Assembly: GCA_000969725.1 (NCBI GenBank) | Contig: JXSR01S003136.1 | Direction: 5' to 3' (one strand) | DNA: 20,178 nucleotides | Origin: Ophiothrix spiculata | Taxonomy: Eukaryota; Echinodermata; Ophiuroidea; Amphilepidida; Ophiotrichidae | Part shown: piece after piece, positions 9,023-17,972 of the stretch | Numbering within the stretch: the first letter of the stretch is position 1 | Layout of the letters: every line of letters starts with the position of its first letter | The notes under the pieces: generated by a model | Seen by the model: only the letters and a program-made list of their open reading frames with translations | Told to the model about the DNA's origin: nothing | The model's database searches: none | Made by a program: the position numbers and the translations under genes

Positions 9023-9829
9023 GTTTTTTTTTTAAATCATTGTTTGGTCTAGAATGGGATGTCCAATTATAGAGAGATTTTGTCAAAATATAGCATTTGT
9101 AATGCTCAGTAGCTTGGTTGTATGTCAGATTAAAAATTCCCAACATGTGATCCATTTTCCTCCATCATGTCACATATTTTGATTGTGTAACTTATAAATT
9201 TGTGGGTATTAAAGCAATACTATAAATAGTATACGATTTTGATCAGAAATGGTTTTAGGTAAAAACAGACTAAAATGTAGAAATGCGACTATCAAATAGC
9301 GTTTTCAAGTGTATTTTGTCAAAAACTTGTGTTGTTGCAGAAAAATGGATAAAAAGCACATGCATGTTTTTTTATGTTTTCATACATGAAATAAAATAAG
9401 TATTCTGTTTTTCAAATCATGAAGGAGAAAGCCTTTTCATGGTTTTGTTTTAATAAATGCAATCATTATAATCTACATACTGTAAAAATTTAGGGCCCTT
9501 TATAGCTCTTTATGGTAATTATGCATATTGAAGTTATAGATATATTGTGTGGTAAAGAACCCGTTTTCTAGCCACCTAATATCCACTTCCCATGACCATG
9601 ATGACGATTTTAAGCTTTTGTTCTTAAAGACCCCATTTATGAGAGCATAAGAGTTGGAATGATGACCTCAATTTTGAAAAAAATGGTTCTCAAGACCCTA
9701 TTTTTGACAAAAAATGATCAATTTACCAAAACATTTTGAGTATTCCCCAAAGGGCCTTGTAGTAAATTTTTTCTATTTATTTGTCATGAAGGGCTAATGA
9801 CCACATAAACCTTTAAATGTGGTTTGTTA

Positions 9830-9945
9830 GAGGCGTGCCATTAGATTTCCAGGGGGAGCAGGAAGTTGGGTTTGGGGTTGATTTTTTTGTCCCATTATGG
9901 GGCAATTTTAACCCCTAGAAATTAGTGATTTCATGTTTTTCTTGT
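9830..9945 (+). mobile_element. Partial copy of the 2885-3109 MITE family
   Basis: GCCATTAGATTTCCAGGG through GGAAGTTGGG, GGGGTTGATTTTTT and CCTAGAAA follows the left half of the 2885 element closely. No inverted right end is found nearby, so it is truncated or degraded. Confidence 0.75.
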
Positions 9946-10534
9946 TGTTTTATTGCCATTTATGAACAGTCTTATTTCTATAATTTCCATGGTGAAACCA
10001 AGAGGAAACTCTTATCAATCGTATGAAACCTTATGGGTAATAGTGCGCTTACAGCAAGATTCACCATTGTTTAGATGGCCGTAGGAACCCTGTCACTGTG
10101 GGTTTGTTAAGTTTGAGATTCCAAATGTACGGCTGTTGATTTTAAAGTGAACATCATTCTTTAGGAAGATTAAAACACATGATCTCTTCACTAAAATATA
10201 TTGTCAATGTTAGTAAAAAAGAAGCTTAAAGTTTAAACACTGTCACTGAATTTTTCATTCTACAGAGAGTGAAAAATTCAAAGCACAAACAATTGTCTGT
10301 TTTACTATAAATGTTCAAATTCAACAAGAATGGTTAAGGATATTAGTTAGTAAATAAAGATTGATTGAGACCTGAAGATTGTGATAGTAGTTGGAATACT
10401 TTCTAAAAATGCAATAAAATCAGCAGGTGTTGAGGAAAGTTGAACTTCACCTTGGTGATTGTGGCTAATACCTTTATATTACAAATGAAGCAAAAGTCTG
10501 GAAATATTTGGGAAAAAGTTTTTGATGAGCTTAA

Positions 10535-10850
10535 AGGAGCTTGGTCCGATCTCATAAAATACAGTTTTCATTGACATATGAAAGATAACCACTCAAGAGG
10601 TCTACATTTCAAATTTTAGCTGAATCGGTCAAACCATTTTGATTTTATGGACAATTTCATATTTCAGAGCTGCCTATATGTTACCTGTATAAAATTGATT
10701 ATGGTTACCACATTTTCATACAAATCTCCAAAATGGAACATAAGTCAGCCATGAAATTTCCCATGGCTAATGAGAAAAATATGAGCAACATTTTGGTACA
10801 AAAATCTCGAAAAGTTTGAAAAAATGTTGAGGCAATCGGACTATGCTCCT
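10535..10850. mobile_element. 316-bp MITE with TTAA target duplication
   Basis: The left end AGGAGCTTGGTCCGAT is inverted at the right end as ATCGGACTATGCTCCT. TTAA flanks both sides (10531-10534 and 10851-10854). A TTAA duplication is typical of piggyBac-type elements; because TA lies inside TTAA a Tc1/mariner origin cannot be excluded. No coding capacity. Confidence 0.8.
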
Positions 10851-10944
10851 TTAAACTTATTTATCAAATTAATGCCCTTTACAGTAAAGGGTACTCATGC
10901 CAGTAAATGATGATTTAATATGTTGTATATTATTACTCTATGCA

Positions 10945-11190
10945 TTGGCGTAGCTAGGGGGTGCATTAGGGGCACGCACACCCCGGGGTCTACAACAAAA
11001 AAAGACGAGATAAAGAAAAAAGAAATAAAACAATGGGAAAATTGTGAAAAAAGGTGCAGTAGTCCTAACTACTTCTAATAATACATTTGGCGACCTGTTT
11101 GATATTGGCAGGTGCCCTTAGCGGCCCCTGGACCCGTGTCGCCTTTTTGGACTAGGATTTATTGCGCACCCAGGGTACGCAATTCTGGCT
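10945..11190. mobile_element. Candidate degenerate repeat element (GGCGTAGCTAGGGGG)
   Basis: It starts with GGCGTAGCTAGGGGG and a G/C-rich block, has an A-rich segment, and ends with GCGCACCCAGGGTACGC and TGGCTAGGC, which is weakly inverted relative to the start. GC content differs sharply from the surroundings. The arms match poorly, so the family and limits are uncertain. Confidence 0.4.
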
Positions 11191-11762
11191 AGGCATATGA
11201 TATGGATGCATTTCCATAATGGGTGGAACCTCTAAATAAATGCGGTCAATCAACCTTACTGTTTAAGCTCTGCTATTATTACTCTTTAGGCTTAAATAGA
11301 TCTAGTCAGAAGAGGTATTTGTTTGTGGTCACAAAGAGACCTCAAGTGAGTGCAGTAAGATCTAGTACATGTACAGGTTATTCCACATTACAAGAATATT
11401 TGAGTAGGATAATATTACTTGATAAATGATAACATAATAAATAAGGTGACCAAGTAAAATTAATTATGCATTTTACACCCCTTTACATCCCCGCCTGCCC
11501 CAATTTTTCTTGTACCCTCCCATTGATGGTCAAGGGGGATCCATATGGACCCACGTTAGGAAAGCGCTTGTAATGTTATATGGTGTTGTAATAATAATGA
11601 TAATAATAATCAGTTTTTTTTATAACAATTTTCCATTTACATCAGAGATCCTTTTGATCAAACCGCTTATGATTTCGCTACAGGTAAATCGTCACAACCA
11701 ATTCACTTCATATAGTCAGTGCTTTGGATTTCAGAGCAGATTCTATCAGTACTAAGGTTGTA

Positions 11763-11997
11763 ATATGTGATGGCTCACCCAGAAAGGGTGGACTTTGCAA
11801 ATGAAAATCAATGTATCATTTCAACTGTACAGCATTTTCTAAGCCTTACTTGTTGAAATTGATCAAGGTGATCAAATTTTACAACAGTAAGTCCGCAGGA
11901 AATTTTTATTATTTTCTTTATTTTTTGCTACTTTCACCTGTTTCTTGAAAAGTGTTCTGTCGCAAAGTCACCCTTTTCGGAGCCAGCCGTCACATAT
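11763..11997 (+). mobile_element. 235-bp MITE, ATATGTGATGG family, copy 1
   Basis: The ends ATATGTGATGGCTCACCC and CCGTCACATAT are inverted, with GGACTTTG / CAAAGTC inside. The centre has TTGTTGAAATTGATCAAGG and a TTTTACAACAG block shared with the copy at 13496-13751, which lies in the opposite orientation. The tips are AT palindromes, so the exact target duplication is ambiguous. Confidence 0.85.
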
Positions 11998-12164
11998 TTA
12001 CCCTTTTACATTTTCCCATAACCTGTGTTGGGCAGACAATGATAGAATTATTATCAAGTGAGCGAAGGCCAGAGTGCCCACGATGGAAGTACCTTTTCGC
12101 TAACCCACGTCCCTGCTTACACTGTACAATAGCAAAGGTCAGCATGTTTTTTGCATTTTAACAG

Positions 12165-12370
12165 AGCAAGGTCACTGTCATGCCTATGGAGATCCTCATT
12201 ATACAACATTTGATGGCGGCACGTTTGATTACATGGGAGGATGCCAGTACGTCTTGTCTCAGGAATGCGGAGAAGATCCGCTGTACACCGTTGTCCAGAA
12301 TAATCTGATATCTGATGAGAATCCGTCTGTGGCCTACACACATGAGCTGTACATCCTGGTCTTTGGCTTG
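12165..12370 (+). CDS. Exon 6: N-terminal third of VWD domain
   Basis: The exon is 206 nt, entering in phase 1 after TTTAACAG and ending in phase 0 at GTAAGT. It encodes the start of a von Willebrand factor type D domain: [16 protein letters not shown] carries the family signature GDPH-x-x-TFDG, where acidic and backbone groups help bind calcium in known VWD structures. It is followed by [16 protein letters not shown], which fits the family pattern of aromatic-x-G-x-C-x-Y-x-L. It ends in an ELYILVFGL strand. Together exons 6-8 give about 156 residues, the usual VWD length. Skipping this exon would shift the frame. Confidence 0.95.
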
Positions 12371-12640
12371 GTAAGTTCATCACTGTGATCATTGTATTAT
12401 TTTTAGCTTGGCGAGTTGTTAGAATTTAACTTAAGGTGTAGGATCCTTTTTAAGCATGTGTATAATATGCTTATAACTGATTGACCTTAACCTCTGAAAT
12501 GCATTGGGCAAGGTTTCAACCTTAACTTGTGTAGTTTTGTCTTGTTTTCTCTTGAAAGGCAAAAGAAAGTATGCAACCCTGTGGATGAGGCTGTTATGTA
12601 AATACAAAATAAATGGAAAATAGGTGTACCAATTAATTAA

Positions 12641-12796
12641 TCAATCCTAATCAATCATTACACAATTCAAAACCACCAGTTCACAATGTTGTAGAAAATT
12701 ATTTTTTTTAAAGATTTTTAATATCTGGTAACAGAGTCTGATTACATGCTGCATACTTCAAGGCTGAAAGAGTTTAGTGTAGTGTATCCTAGAATG
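12641..12796 (+). repeat. Repeat shared with intron 8, copy 1
   Basis: AATCAATCATT, CACCAGTTCACAATGTTGTAG, ACTTCAAG and AGTGTA-x-GTATCCTA occur in the same order and spacing at 15131-15290. Outside these blocks the copies diverge. It may be an old dispersed repeat or a trace of local duplication. Confidence 0.7.
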
Positions 12797-13030
12797 TCTT
12801 TAACCCCAAGGTAAATTATTTTGAGTCATTGCTCAGTAACTAAAACTAAAAGTACAAAATGCCCCTACTATACTGGATGTCAGGAATTCCCAACCTATTG
12901 TGTAGAACATCAGTGGACAGTTATAAAATTTAAGAATATTATAAGTTTCCCATATCTGTAATCTAACAACTCGTCCATCTGAGTGGACCATTCAAGTACC
13001 AATAATCTTAAATGTATATGATTGTAACTA

Positions 13031-13480
13031 TTTGTGACACACTTGGTCACGCACAAGCTTTTTCTTAAGCCGACATGGACCAGGCGCCAAAAATCTGAGA
13101 AAAAGTGAGTCCTGGACCTTATAATTTCAAGAGAACCAGTATCATAAAAAATTTTAATTTCGATTTTGATTTGGAAATCAAGAATTTATCAATAAAAGAA
13201 GAACTTGTTTTTCTTCGGATGGGTATGTATTATTTTGCAAAAATGTCTGTTTCCAATCATTATCTTCATAAATTTTGACTCGTACTAGACACAAACAAAT
13301 ATATACGACAAGACCCTGGCGCTTTTGTTGGGGAAAATGTCGTCGCCTGAGTCTCATTTTTTTCTGTCTCACTGGGCGCAAAAAGTCTGGGACCATAGGG
13401 AAAAAATAGCCCACTTCCCACTTAAAAAAAAGCTTGCTCACCCAAAACAGTTTTCTTAAGTCACACCAACAAGTTCCATT
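13031..13480. mobile_element. Candidate inverted-repeat element, weak arms
   Basis: CAAGCTTTTTCTTAAG near 13054 and GGCGCC with GAGAAAAAGTGAG near 13083-13110 have rough inverted counterparts near 13420-13436 and 13350-13380. Matches are patchy and the limits are guesses. Confidence 0.35.
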
Positions 13481-13495
13481 TGCCAGTCTCACTCT

Positions 13496-13751
13496 ATATG
13501 TGATGACTCACCCCGAAAAGGGGGACTTTGAGACAGAACACTTTTCGAAAAAATGGTGAAAATAGGCAGCAATAAAGAAAATAATTAGAATTTCCAGCAG
13601 ATTTTCTGTTGTAAAATTTGATTGCCTTGATCAATTTCAACAAGTAAGGTGTCATTTTATAGCTTAGAAAATGCTATAACAGGTGAAATGATAAAATTAA
13701 AATTGATATTATCTGCAAAGTCCCCCCCTTTCGGGGTGAGCCATCACATAT
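13496..13751 (-). mobile_element. 256-bp MITE, ATATGTGATGG family, copy 2 (opposite orientation)
   Basis: The inverted ends are ATATGTGATGACTCACCCCG and CGGGGTGAGCCATCACATAT. Read on the minus strand it follows copy 1 (11763-11997) end to end, including TTGTTGAAATTGATCAAGG, TTTTACAACAG and AAAAGTGTTCTGTC. It ends 90 bases before exon 7. Confidence 0.87.
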
Positions 13752-13841
13752 GTGTTTTCAGCTAAGCTGACTCCTACTGGGACTTGCACTGTAACTTTTT
13801 CAAATTTCCTTCTTACCCATGTTGTCGGTTATTTTTAACAG

Positions 13842-13949
13842 CGTATTGACTTTCTTCAAGAACAAGAGTTCCTTGTCGACGGCATAATAACACTGGCTCC
13901 TGCAAAACCTGTTCCTGGGTTAGACATCATTCAAGAAGAAGGAAATCTG
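13842..13949 (+). CDS. Exon 7: middle of VWD domain
   Basis: The exon is 108 nt, phase 0-0, between TTTTTAACAG and GTATGT. Its 36 residues are open and fit the middle of a VWD domain, with a strand, a V-D-G turn, the I-T-L-A-P segment where the family has a short x-G-x-x-V-x-L-P loop, and then an I-I-Q-E-E-G-N-L strand. There is no Cys, as expected for this stretch. Identification rests on position between two clear VWD exons, phase continuity and this pattern. On its own it would be hard to recognise. Confidence 0.88.
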
Positions 13950-14406
13950 GTATGTATAATGGTTACCCTAACTCTTATCCTTGAGATGATGTTTTAATGC
14001 CCATAAATGGTAATTTTTATTGCTAAATTTTGAAGTTTGAAGGTAAGAGTATCATCTATCATCTGAAAAAAAATTCTTTTAATGGAAATTATCATCGAGA
14101 TCGTCTTTAAATGATTAAAACAATTGGGACTGATTGCCAATGTGTATTGATGTGAAAATTAGTTACCTTCAAGGGGAAGTGGATTTTTCCAAGAAACCCC
14201 CAAAAGAGGCACTGGCCTTGTGAAATACAAGGGATAACTCCATATTATATCCGACATCTCTTAAGTTTACAATTTTTTTCTAATCTATTTATCATAAAAC
14301 GATAACTCCATTTTATATGCGGCACCTTAGGTTTACCATTTTTCCCCTAATCTATTTATCATAAACAGTATGATTTCCAACTGATTGATTTTCATCATTC
14401 TCACAG
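13950..14406 (+). other. Intron 7 (inside VWD)
   Basis: Short and AT-rich. Its only structure is the two-copy 68-bp tandem repeat at 14232-14366, close to the acceptor of exon 8. Confidence 0.6.
14232..14366 (+). repeat. Two-copy 68-bp tandem repeat
   Basis: Units starting at 14232 and 14300 both carry GATAACTCCAT, TTTACCATTTTT-like and CTAATCTATTTATCATAAA blocks in register. Divergence between units is moderate. Confidence 0.8.
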
Positions 14407-14562
14407 ATATTGAGGACCAACTTCAGTCTTGAAGTTCAATGGGATGGAGATAGCACAGTTGATGTTTACATTGACGAAACCTTCAAGAACAGAACCTGTG
14501 GTTTATGTGGCAATTATAATGGTGACACGGATGATGATTTCCTGAACCCTAACAAAACTCTG
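14407..14562 (+). CDS. Exon 8: C-terminal third of VWD domain with CGLCGNYNG
   Basis: The exon is 156 nt, phase 0-0, between ATTCTCACAG and GTGAGT. It contains the VWD hallmark TCGLCGNYNG followed by DTDDDF, and before it the V-Q-W-D-G and V-D-V-Y-I strands typical of the domain. CGLC is the CxxC motif that in VWF and mucin D domains has been linked to disulfide exchange and assembly. Three N-glycosylation sequons are visible: N-F-S, N-R-T and N-K-T. Translation stays open past the donor to a stop at 14638, so retention of the intron would end the protein after 25 extra residues. Confidence 0.95.
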
Positions 14563-15130
14563 GTGAGTACATCAAAACCAACAGACATGTGTCAAGTTGC
14601 ATTAGTTTACCATGAAAATGTTTTGAGATGTTTCAAATGACTTACAGTAGGTACGTAGTTATTTTAGAAATTATTGAATCAAGTATTTTCAGGTCGTAAC
14701 CTTTCCTTAGAGGAACAGGTTAAGTAAACATGATTCAGAACAGCATACTTTTGTTCATTATTCATGGTATACTTAAAAAAAAGAACCCTGATAGAGAACC
14801 CCTACAAGATGAGAAATGATATCTTAGAAACCAGGCATGATTATCTTCAAGTTTTTGCCTAAATGATTGGATCTTCACTGTACAAAAGTATAGGGAAATT
14901 CACATTTTCAGGCAAATTCAGGCAAAATTACAAAAAGCCATAACCATCCCTGAGAAACTGTGAAGCATCATGCCTACCTTTGGGTTGAACTGTCGCATAA
15001 TCTAAAATGGAATGATTGCTTCAATATTTTCATTACCAAAGCAGACAAGGCACTCTGGTTTATCCGCCACAATCTTTGGAGATGTCCAACATCGGTTAAA
15101 GAGCAAATGTACTTTGATTTGGTCTAACTT

Positions 15131-15290
15131 AATCCTATAATCAATCATTGCTAGTCTCTTACACAATACAAAAACACCAGTTCACAATGTTGTAGACTAC
15201 AAGGGATATGAGCTTTATCTCGGAACAGACTGTTTGTTTACTTTATACTTCAAGCTTTATTGAGTATAGTGTTTGGTATCCTAAATGAAT
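15131..15290 (+). repeat. Repeat shared with intron 6, copy 2
   Basis: It matches 12641-12796 in the blocks AATCAATCATT, ACACCAGTTCACAATGTTG, ATACTTCAAG and TATAGTGTTTGGTATCCTA. Same orientation. Confidence 0.7.
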
Positions 15291-15488
15291 GTTTATTACT
15301 AAGGTTTCTGTCCAAACTGTTTTTTTCATTTCGACATGTTGCAATAATTTGTTGTCGACATCGACATTATGTCAACATAAAGTTTTGCGGGAAAAACAAA
15401 ATTGTTTGGATAAGCTTAATGACCGTTTTAGACTCAGTGTTATCTATAATATAGTATAATGTGCTCGTCCTTTCCGCGTACGACGATA

Positions 15489-15760
15489 TGCATTACACAT
15501 TACTTGCCTTAAACTTTTGTACCGTTTATTTTGACATTTCACCGGTAAAAAATCATCCAACATTTTGTCCACAACCAACTAAGTTATCATTTTTCAATAC
15601 CTTGAAGGACATGAATATGCCTTGAGGGCATCATTGTGTCCTCCACAACCCTCAAAGCAGACCACATGGTAGTGGGTGGGCTAAACATTGGATGATTTAT
15701 TACCAGTGAAATGTCAAAATCAGTGGTACAAAAGTTTAGGGCAAGTAACGTGTAATGGAT
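15489..15760. mobile_element. About 270-bp inverted-repeat element
   Basis: The arms of about 75 bases are inverted: CATTACACATTACTTGCC, AAACTTTTGTACC, TTTTGACATTTCACCGGTAA and AATCATCCAA on the left have inverted partners between 15686 and 15757. The centre includes CTTGAAGGAC and CTTGAGGGCA, a local duplication. No transposase. Confidence 0.8.
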
Positions 15761-15911
15761 GATATAAAATTGATATTTTTTTGTTGTGAACCATCGTAAT
15801 AACCTTAAAAACTGTTGTAAATGACTAACAACTAATACGTAGTAAATTATTTATGCGACCTACTTTAAAGCTCAACTGCTATAACGTGTTTATGAAATTT
15901 TACTTGCCCAG

Positions 15912-16000
15912 TTTTGTCGACAATTGAGATTTCATGTCGACATGTAGAGATATGCTTTTTGTCGACATAAAGCATGTCGACATAAAGCATGTCGACAGAA
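15912..16000 (+). repeat. GTCGAC-cored short tandem cluster
   Basis: GTCGAC occurs at 15916, 15936, 15961, 15976 and 15991. The last three are in exact 15-bp register, unit TGTCGACATAAAGCA. A further GTCGAC lies at 15354 with a related ATGTCAACATAAAG. The cluster ends about 85 bases before exon 9. Confidence 0.85.
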
Positions 16001-16083
16001 ACCGTATTTATTACTATGTGTATTATGTAAAACTTTAATTTGAGACATCTTATTATTATTTTGATCAATGTAATGTTTCACAG

Positions 16084-16240
16084 GAATACACACAAGAGGA
16101 GTTTGGTAATAGTTGGCATTTCGATCTGTATGAAAATGACACCTGCGTCTCCAACGAAACGGATGGCCCCCATCCATGCGATGATAATGGCGACAAACCC
16201 ATTGCACAACAATTGTGTAGTGTTATTACAAACTCGACCG
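16084..16240 (+). CDS. Exon 9: VWD-C8 linker and start of C8 domain
   Basis: The exon is 157 nt, phase 0 in, phase 1 out, between TGTTTCACAG and GTGAGA. It begins EYTQEEFGNSWHF, the [EA]FGNSW segment that follows VWD domains in zonadhesin- and mucin-like proteins. A short linker with two Cys follows, then QQLCSVITNSTG, the start of the C8 domain. Sequons N-D-T, N-E-T and N-S-T are present. A minus-strand open frame overlaps it but has no domain and is a shadow. Confidence 0.9.
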
Positions 16241-17243
16241 GTGAGATATTAAAGTAGATAAAAGGTATAGATTAGGCCCTTGAAAGTTAATTTTATTTTT
16301 CCTGTTTGCTGGGTCATGTTTTTCGCCCCGTCACCAACGCTAAAAACCCAAAATATTTAATTATTTGAGGGTTTTTTTGCAAATAAAAGCATTTTTCATG
16401 GTGTTATAGGTGTCAGCGGCAGTGAAACTTGGTGCTACTGGAAGACTGCAAAAAATAAAATCCTTGCTTGCTGATTTCACACAGTTACATAGTACAGAAT
16501 GTGCTTAATGCTGATCCGTAATAAAACAGTGGTGAATGAGCCTAAAAGTCTTATTCTTAAATCAAACAAATGCTTGACAATGTATTCTAACCTGTTTTTT
16601 TATTATCAAACAAGTATGTCATACATTTTGTATTATTTTCATATTGTAGTTCCTCATATTTTAGAGATCCGTCAGGAAAATATTAAAGAAAAGAGAAAAC
16701 ACGTGTGGAGTGAAAAGAAAAGGGAAAACAATGAGGAAGAAAGGAAAAAATTAGGGAGTAGGGAAGAGAGTAGAACAGTTGGAGGGATTACCCACATATT
16801 ATTTTAACCTTTGAACCCTTGTTAATCCACGTACCGCTGACCCAGGCCATCCCGAAAGTTTGAAATCAGTTTTATAAGCCTTTAAACTTGCTTTGATTTT
16901 TGATGTCTCTTGCTTATTTTATCATTTTATAATAGTCTAAATTGTTCAAATACGAAAATCTGAGGAATTATTCACCTCTATCATGTAAATAAAAGCAAAT
17001 TGACATATCGACCAAGGGTTTAAAGATTCATTGATGGCTTCCGATGTAATTAAAACTATTTAAAACTGTAACTTCCCATACCGGTAGACAGACACATTAA
17101 GTTCCGGTCATGTTCACGTAAAAACCGGCTCCTTGCGAATGCGGCACATGTACATGTGTGCCGGTATACTGGCTCATCAGGTTCAAAGTGTTAATTACTG
17201 TCTGGTTTCTATTGAAAAGTATATGTTGTATCTTTTTTTCCAG
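16241..17243 (+). other. Intron 9 (inside C8)
   Basis: It has a purine-rich tract at about 16670-16785 and a near-perfect palindrome at 17142-17163 close to the exon 10 acceptor. No mobile element is firmly recognised. Confidence 0.6.
17142..17163. repeat. Near-perfect palindrome CGGCACATGTAC...
   Basis: CGGCACATGTACATGTG followed by TGCCG pairs with itself around the central GTAC, with one slipped pair. CCGGTA motifs stand on both sides (17081 and 17161). Confidence 0.6.
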
Positions 17244-17417
17244 GTCCATTTGGTGACTGCACTTTGAGAGAGGAGGTTGGTTCATTCAATGAGTCTTGTA
17301 TGTATGATTACTGCGCCCTGGGAGAGGACTCGCATTGTGATATCATCGCAAACTTTGCTGTCTTCTGTCAGGAGTTTGGCTATGATATTGATCCTTGGAG
17401 GTCAAGCAGCTTTTGCC
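17244..17417 (+). CDS. Exon 10: C8 domain, main part
   Basis: The exon is 174 nt, phase 1-1, between TTTTTTCCAG and GTAAGT. It encodes the C8 pattern: P-F-G-D-C, then ESCMYDYC, a Cys before D-I-I, A-V-F-C-Q-E-F-G, and I-D-P-W-R ending in S-S-F-C. These match the family's PF-x-x-C, C-x-[YF]-D-x-C, C-x-x-x-G and WR anchors. With the first Cys in exon 9 I count seven cysteines rather than eight; the one usually just after the YDxC Cys is absent. Some family members vary there, so loss of fold is not implied. C8 packs beside VWD and TIL in the known D-assembly. Confidence 0.93.
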
Positions 17418-17972
17418 GTAAGTATTTTGATTCTGCCTAAATAATTCTTGAACATTTTGATGAATTTTTAGCTACTGTTCTGTAGGATATACTAAAATGG
17501 GAAACCTGTTGTCTCGATATGCATAAAATTTTACCTTATATCTTTTCTATCGACCTATACATGAATGCTGACAATCTCAATTAATTATCATTTTCTTTCA
17601 AGTGAAAATTATTAACATAATTTGATAAAATTTTCCTTAGACTTGATATGTTGTGGTGTTATCGATAGGACAACCATAAGTACATAGAAGTTGACATTTT
17701 CAAAACAAAGAATATAAATTTGTAAAAAAATCAGATATGATATATAGATATTCTAGTATTCTCAATATGGATTTTGGTTTATGTTGATGTTTTCAGTAAA
17801 AGTTCCTTAAGTGAAAATATCAATATGTTGTTATAAAAGTCTCTTTATAGCAGCGTGTATACTGATATTGGACTCTGTCATGATCATAAAATTGAAATAA
17901 AATTGAGTCGTACTTGAAAGCTTTAAGCTTCAATTTTAAGTTCTCTTTATGTTTTTTGTTTTAATTCTGCAG
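17418..17972 (+). other. Intron 10 (C8 to TIL)
   Basis: AT-rich. I see no repeat, element or additional exon in it. Confidence 0.6.

Larger units (their letters stand above)
6753..12164 (+). other. Intron 5 (5.4 kb) between EGF and VWD
   Basis: This is the longest intron, built largely of repeats: an inverted-repeat element (6776-7118), a small nested hairpin (8306-8357), a SINE copy (about 8783-9022), a partial MITE (about 9830-9945), a TTAA-flanked element (10535-10850), a candidate degenerate element (about 10945-11190) and one copy of the ATATGTGATGG MITE (11763-11997). The stretches 7119-8305, 9023-9829, 9946-10530 and 11191-11762 show no gene or clear repeat. Confidence 0.6.
12371..13841 (+). 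other. Intron 6 (inside VWD)
   Basis: The intron holds a segment shared with intron 8 (12641-12796), a candidate weak inverted-repeat element (about 13031-13480) and the second ATATGTGATGG MITE (13496-13751). The rest is AT-rich and featureless. Confidence 0.6.
14563..16083 (+). other. Intron 8 (VWD to C8 linker)
   Basis: The intron holds the second copy of the intron-6 repeat (15131-15290), an inverted-repeat element (15489-15760) and the GTCGAC cluster (15912-16000). About 14640-15130 shows no gene or clear repeat. Confidence 0.6.

Noticed and set aside
11644-11681. Possible 38-nt exon between ACATCAG and GTAAAT
   Set aside because: It is open in phase 1 but would end in phase 0, which does not fit exon 6.
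15912-16000. CRISPR-like array
   Set aside because: Units are 15 bases with no unique spacers, in an animal intron; it is a minisatellite.
15865-16207. Minus-strand frames over the GTCGAC cluster and exon 9
   Set aside because: They are generated by the tandem repeat and the antisense of a well-supported exon.
16670-16785. Purine-rich tract as a functional element
   Set aside because: It is strand-biased and low in complexity but lacks mirror symmetry or a regular repeat, so it is mentioned only as composition.
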